In this document: positions 25,384 through 27,361 of the stretch, piece after piece | Layout: each line of letters begins with the position of its first letter | Numbering within the stretch: position 1 is the stretch's first letter | Assembly: GCA_002425405.1 (NCBI GenBank) | Contig: DIME01000188.1 | Coordinates: 73,261 to 100,621, forward strand | Reading direction: 5' to 3' | From: Candidatus Accumulibacter vicinus | GTDB lineage: Bacteria > Pseudomonadota > Gammaproteobacteria > Burkholderiales > Rhodocyclaceae | DNA: 27,361 nt | Program-made: the position numbers and the translations under genes | The notes under the pieces: generated by a model | The model's input: only the letters and a program-made list of their open reading frames with translations | Databases searched by the model: none | What the model was told of the DNA's origin: nothing

Positions 25384-25407
25384 CCGGGGCGGCCAAGGCT
25401 GCCCCGG
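25384..25407 (+). ncRNA. GC hairpin directly 3' of TR
   Basis: Arms 25384-25394 and 25397-25407 pair over 11 positions with one G-U; the top pairs would open to make a loop. It lies 12 nt after the TR and may be part of the TR RNA needed for reverse transcription priming. The position is suggestive; the function is inferred. Confidence 0.45.
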
Positions 25408-25446
25408 GTGTGCGTGAGAGCGTCCAGGCCCCGTCATGATGAGTAC

Positions 25447-25468
25447 GGGTCCGCCTTGCCGCGGACCC
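25447..25468 (+). terminator. Hairpin downstream of the DGR
   Basis: Perfect 8-bp stem GGGTCCGC / GCGGACCC with a 6-nt loop. There is no T-tract. It could end the DGR transcript together with the next hairpin. Confidence 0.4.
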
Positions 25469-25473
25469 TGGAG

Positions 25474-25508
25474 CCGCGCCCGTCCTGGCCTGCGGGCGAC
25501 GGGCGCGG
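25474..25508 (+). terminator. Second strong hairpin downstream of the DGR
   Basis: Perfect 11-bp stem, arms 25474-25484 (CCGCGCCCGTC) and 25498-25508, with a 13-nt loop, 5 nt after the previous hairpin. It is very stable but lacks a T-tract, so it may be a structural part of the TR RNA or a barrier rather than an intrinsic terminator. Confidence 0.45.
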
Positions 25509-25581
25509 TGTCCTGCGCTGTTCCGCCAGGTCCCGTGCCGTGCACTCGTGCTGATCGGTCCGCGCGGGCTGGGCGCGCGTG

Positions 25582-25875
25582 ATGACCAGGCCCCCCCGCC
25601 GGCTCGACGACCCCGACGACTGGCTGCGGCTGGCGAGCGAGGAGAGCGTGCGGCGCTCCGGGCTGCGCGTCGTGCCGATGCTCAAGGCGCCGGGACGGAT
25701 GACGCGATCACGCGCCTTCGTCGTCCTGCGGCGGATCTTCCCCCGGCTGGATGGTCGCGGCGACTGGCAGTCGCTGTGGAGCGAATTCGGGCGCTATCTG
25801 CCTGGCGCCGAACAGCCGCAGCGGGATGCGGCGGCCGATCGGTGGACCGCCTGGGTCGAGCGGCAAGCCCTTTGA
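25582..25875 (+). CDS. Small hypothetical protein
   Basis: A 97-aa, basic and Trp-containing protein that I do not recognise. It starts MTRPPRRLDDPDDWLRLA and contains RAFVVLRRIFPRLDGRGDW. Codon use is strongly GC at third positions like the neighbours, which favours a real gene. No ribosome site is evident, and a GTG one codon upstream is an alternative start. It follows the DGR hairpins in the same direction, but I see no sign that it belongs to the DGR. Confidence 0.45.
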   Translation: MTRPPRRLDDPDDWLRLASEESVRRSGLRVVPMLKAPGRMTRSRAFVVLRRIFPRLDGRGDWQSLWSEFGRYLPGAEQPQRDAAADRWTAWVERQAL

Positions 25876-26198
25876 GCGGCGAGGCAACCCGGCGACGACG
25901 CTGCGGGTGCTGGCTCGCTCTCCGATCGGCAGCGGACCGGACTCGCGGCGCGCCCGACCGGGTGCGCTGGTCCGGATGGGAGCGCGCGCCATGCCCCGGG
26001 GAGACGGCGGACCGCACGCCGACCGGGGCTGCCTCGAGGGTGCGATCGGTCCCCCGCCTGGAAGGTTCCAAGCAAGCCAGCCAGAGGCCATTGCCATCGT
26101 TACGCCCACGACACGTCTGGCGATATCGCGACAGCGTTGTCGCGGACGTTGCGCTCCATGCCGGTGCGTGTTGCCAATCGGCGGCGGCCTGCCCGCCG
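25876..26198. other. No gene recognised
   Basis: About 320 bp of very GC-rich sequence. Open frames exist on both strands, but none shows a known motif or a family-like start; I read them as shadows of high GC content. Confidence 0.5.
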
Positions 26199-26634
26199 TT
26201 ACGCCTGCAGCGTCTGCAGGAACTCGTCAGCGCCGAGGTCGGACAGGCGAAGCTGCCGGCGAGGGCGACCAGGCCCCGGTCGCCCGTCAGCAGCGCCTCG
26301 GCGCGCCCGGCGAGCGCCAGTTGCAGGGAAGGGTACGTCGAAGGGGTCGCGGCAGTCCGGGGTGGCGGGGGGCGGTTGGGGGATGCGCACGGTCTCGCAG
26401 CAGGGCAGGTGATCGGCCAGCAACTCGTTCTGCCCGTTGGCCGACAGCTTGAACTTCGGACAGGCGAGGACGTGGATCAGCGCGGCCGTGGTGGCGCGGG
26501 AAATCAGCGGTTGGATGCGGTGCGCCCGCCAAGGCGTGGCGGAGCGGTGCCAGGCGCCCCTGTGCGAAAGCCAGCGCCGACAGGACGAGGCCAGTGTCGA
26601 TGACGACGCGCGGCGGGCCGACCGTGCGCCTCAT
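26199..26634 (-). pseudogene. PIN-domain toxin, multiply frameshifted
   Basis: The start (26634) overlaps the antitoxin stop by ATGA, the usual toxin-antitoxin layout. It begins PPRVVIDTGLVLSALAFAQG, the first strand of a PIN ribonuclease with its catalytic Asp. Near 26535 the frame changes, and the match goes on as PLISRATTAALIHVLACPKF, LLADHLPCCETVRI and CRDPFDVPF. It shifts again near 26320 to LALAGRAEALLTGDRGLVAL (later catalytic Asp), and near 26240 back to ADEFLQTLQA. Three frame changes in 440 bp mean no working toxin, unless the assembly has errors here. The expected Thr-Asn after the first Asp is also changed (DTG rather than DTN). Confidence 0.78.
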
Positions 26635-26879
26635 TCCGTGCGCGACGTTGCGGCGGCCGGCGGCTGTCGCACCCATTGCACGGCGTCGGCAATGTCCTGC
26701 TCCTGCAGGCCCAGCTCCGCCAGCTTGGCGCGCACGGCGTCGCCCCGCTGGATGCGGACCGGCGTCAGCACGATCTGGCCGTTGCGGGCTTCCACTTCAA
26801 AGTACTCTGCCGCGTCGACGGCCGCCGTGATGCTCTTGGGCAATGTCAGCTGGTTCTTCGAGGTCATCCTCGCGAGCAT
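26631..26879 (-). CDS. AbrB/MazE-type antitoxin
   Basis: An 82-aa protein with a swapped-hairpin DNA-binding domain: LARMTSKNQLTLPKSI, then AEYFEVEARNGQIVLTPVRI, and a C-terminal helix that would bind the PIN toxin. The start at 26879 is chosen because GGAGAG lies 4 nt upstream; the frame is open to 26924. It looks intact although its toxin partner is broken, so it may now be an orphan autoregulator or be on its way to loss. Confidence 0.85.
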   Translation of the reverse strand: MLARMTSKNQLTLPKSITAAVDAAEYFEVEARNGQIVLTPVRIQRGDAVRAKLAELGLQEQDIADAVQWVRQPPAAATSRTE

Positions 26880-26926
26880 CTGGCTCTCCATGTGCAAAGT
26901 AAGGAATCCTTGCTCTACACGCAAGA

Positions 26927-27148
26927 ATGGTCGCGTTCAAGCCGAGGCTGCAATCGGTGAGGGCTCTGGCGATCGCACCGACTCTGGCAGCAACTCCGGT
27001 TTCACCGGCGGCGGATGCGGCAGTGACCGCTCTGGCGCCGCATTCGCTCGTCGCGGGCAAGACCGTCGGCGAGTGGACCGCCGCCTGGTGGCAGTGGGCC
27101 TTTTCGCTCGGGACTGCCAACAACCCGTTGCCCTCTCCGTACTGCTGA
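26927..27148 (+). pseudogene. Truncated exported protein fragment
   Basis: 73 codons with an alanine-rich hydrophobic N-terminal stretch (LAIAPTLAATPVSPAADAAV, perhaps a signal peptide) followed by HSLVAGKTVGEWTAAWWQWA. The GEW-AAWWQW pattern is familiar from the start of uncharacterised exported proteins several times longer. The frame stops soon after at NPLPSPYC, so most of the protein is missing, possibly by the same event that left the palindrome and IS end downstream. The function is unknown. Confidence 0.5.
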
Positions 27149-27207
27149 TGACGGCCACGGCATAGCCGCGATGCTCGAGGGCGCGCGTGCTGCCGCTTGA
27201 GGGCATT

Positions 27208-27243
27208 GCGCCGATAACTGTATGTGCGCACAGTTATCGGCGC
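27208..27243. repeat. Perfect palindrome with 14-bp arms
   Basis: Arms 27208-27221 (GCGCCGATAACTGT) and 27230-27243 are exact reverse complements around an 8-nt loop. It sits 5 bp before the second IS91-type end. It could be a leftover of a mobile element end pair, a protein-binding site or a strong hairpin; there is no T-tract. Confidence 0.75.
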
Positions 27244-27248
27244 CTCGA

Positions 27249-27301
27249 GTATCGCCTGGTAGGTGCGGGTTGGAAGTAGCCATGCGCATAGGTCCAGACT
27301 G
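27249..27301 (+). repeat. IS91-type 3' terminal segment, copy B
   Basis: Inverted copy of 9011-9063 (51 of 53 matching). It includes the final transposase codons TATCGCCTGG and stop TAG, then the same tail to CCAGACTG. The rest of the transposase is missing; the sequence before 27249 is unrelated. Confidence 0.75.
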
Positions 27302-27361
27302 AAGCAAGACGAGCTGCCATCGCCCGTCGTGGGACGGATTCGTGCCAGGGGCCATCCGCCG

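Noticed and set aside
25226..25440. TR as a coding gene fragment of an FGE protein
   Set aside because: Although it is open in the VR frame, it has no start or upstream FGE homology, and the adenine-biased differences identify it as a template repeat.
25751..26603. Long plus-strand frames after the small hypothetical gene
   Set aside because: They overlap the PIN remnant antisense and show only Arg/Pro/Gly-rich low-complexity translation.

Overview
The window is GC-rich, densely coding bacterial DNA. The cobalamin gene set, the codon use and the protein style suggest a betaproteobacterium, perhaps Rhodocyclales / 'Candidatus Accumulibacter'-like. That taxonomic placement is inference from protein resemblance only. 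No tRNA, rRNA or CRISPR array was found.

Region 1 (1-4700) is a cobalamin nucleotide-loop assembly cluster: cbiB (-), cobQ (+), a universal stress protein (-), cobU (-) and cobT (+). Region 2 (4734-8681) is one long minus-strand gene for a secreted RTX/serralysin-type metalloprotease with Ig-like and PPC-like repeats. Region 3 (about 9010-10845) is a scar. It holds the 3' end of an IS91-type transposase next to a second, decayed copy of the cbiB/cobQ divergent pair; cbiB has two frameshifts, and cobQ has a large internal deletion and has lost its glutaminase half. Region 4 (10847-15620) is an ECF42-type sigma factor followed by a run of small genes: two DGPF/YCII proteins, an AHSA1/SRPBCC protein, three VOC/PhnB-like proteins, a GST remnant and a DUF1428 gene. 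An ISAzo13-like insertion sequence (about 15616-16934) interrupts the DUF1428 gene.

Region 5 (17184-25510) is the most interesting part: a complete diversity-generating retroelement (DGR) wired to a signalling or defence-like operon. The order is a TIR-domain protein with a second STAND-like domain, a MoxR-type AAA+ ATPase (ATGA overlap), a 1355-residue membrane protein (three TM segments, vWA-like domain, WD40 repeats, C-terminal formylglycine-generating-enzyme/C-type-lectin domain), an Avd-like four-helix protein and a DGR reverse transcriptase. A template repeat (TR, 25244-25371) follows. Its relative, the variable repeat (VR, 23601-23728), is the last ~42 codons of the membrane protein. 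VR and TR differ at 17 of 128 positions, and 13 of these are adenines in the TR, the DGR signature. The likely logic (inference) is that the retroelement diversifies the ligand-binding tip of a receptor, which signals through the MoxR ATPase to a TIR effector.

Region 6 (25582-27361) is accessory debris: a small unknown ORF, an AbrB-type antitoxin with a multiply frameshifted PIN toxin, a truncated exported-protein fragment, a perfect 14-bp-arm palindrome, and an inverted second copy of the IS91-type 3' end seen at 9011-9063. The two inverted IS ends bracket about 18 kb that includes the sigma-factor regulon and the DGR system.
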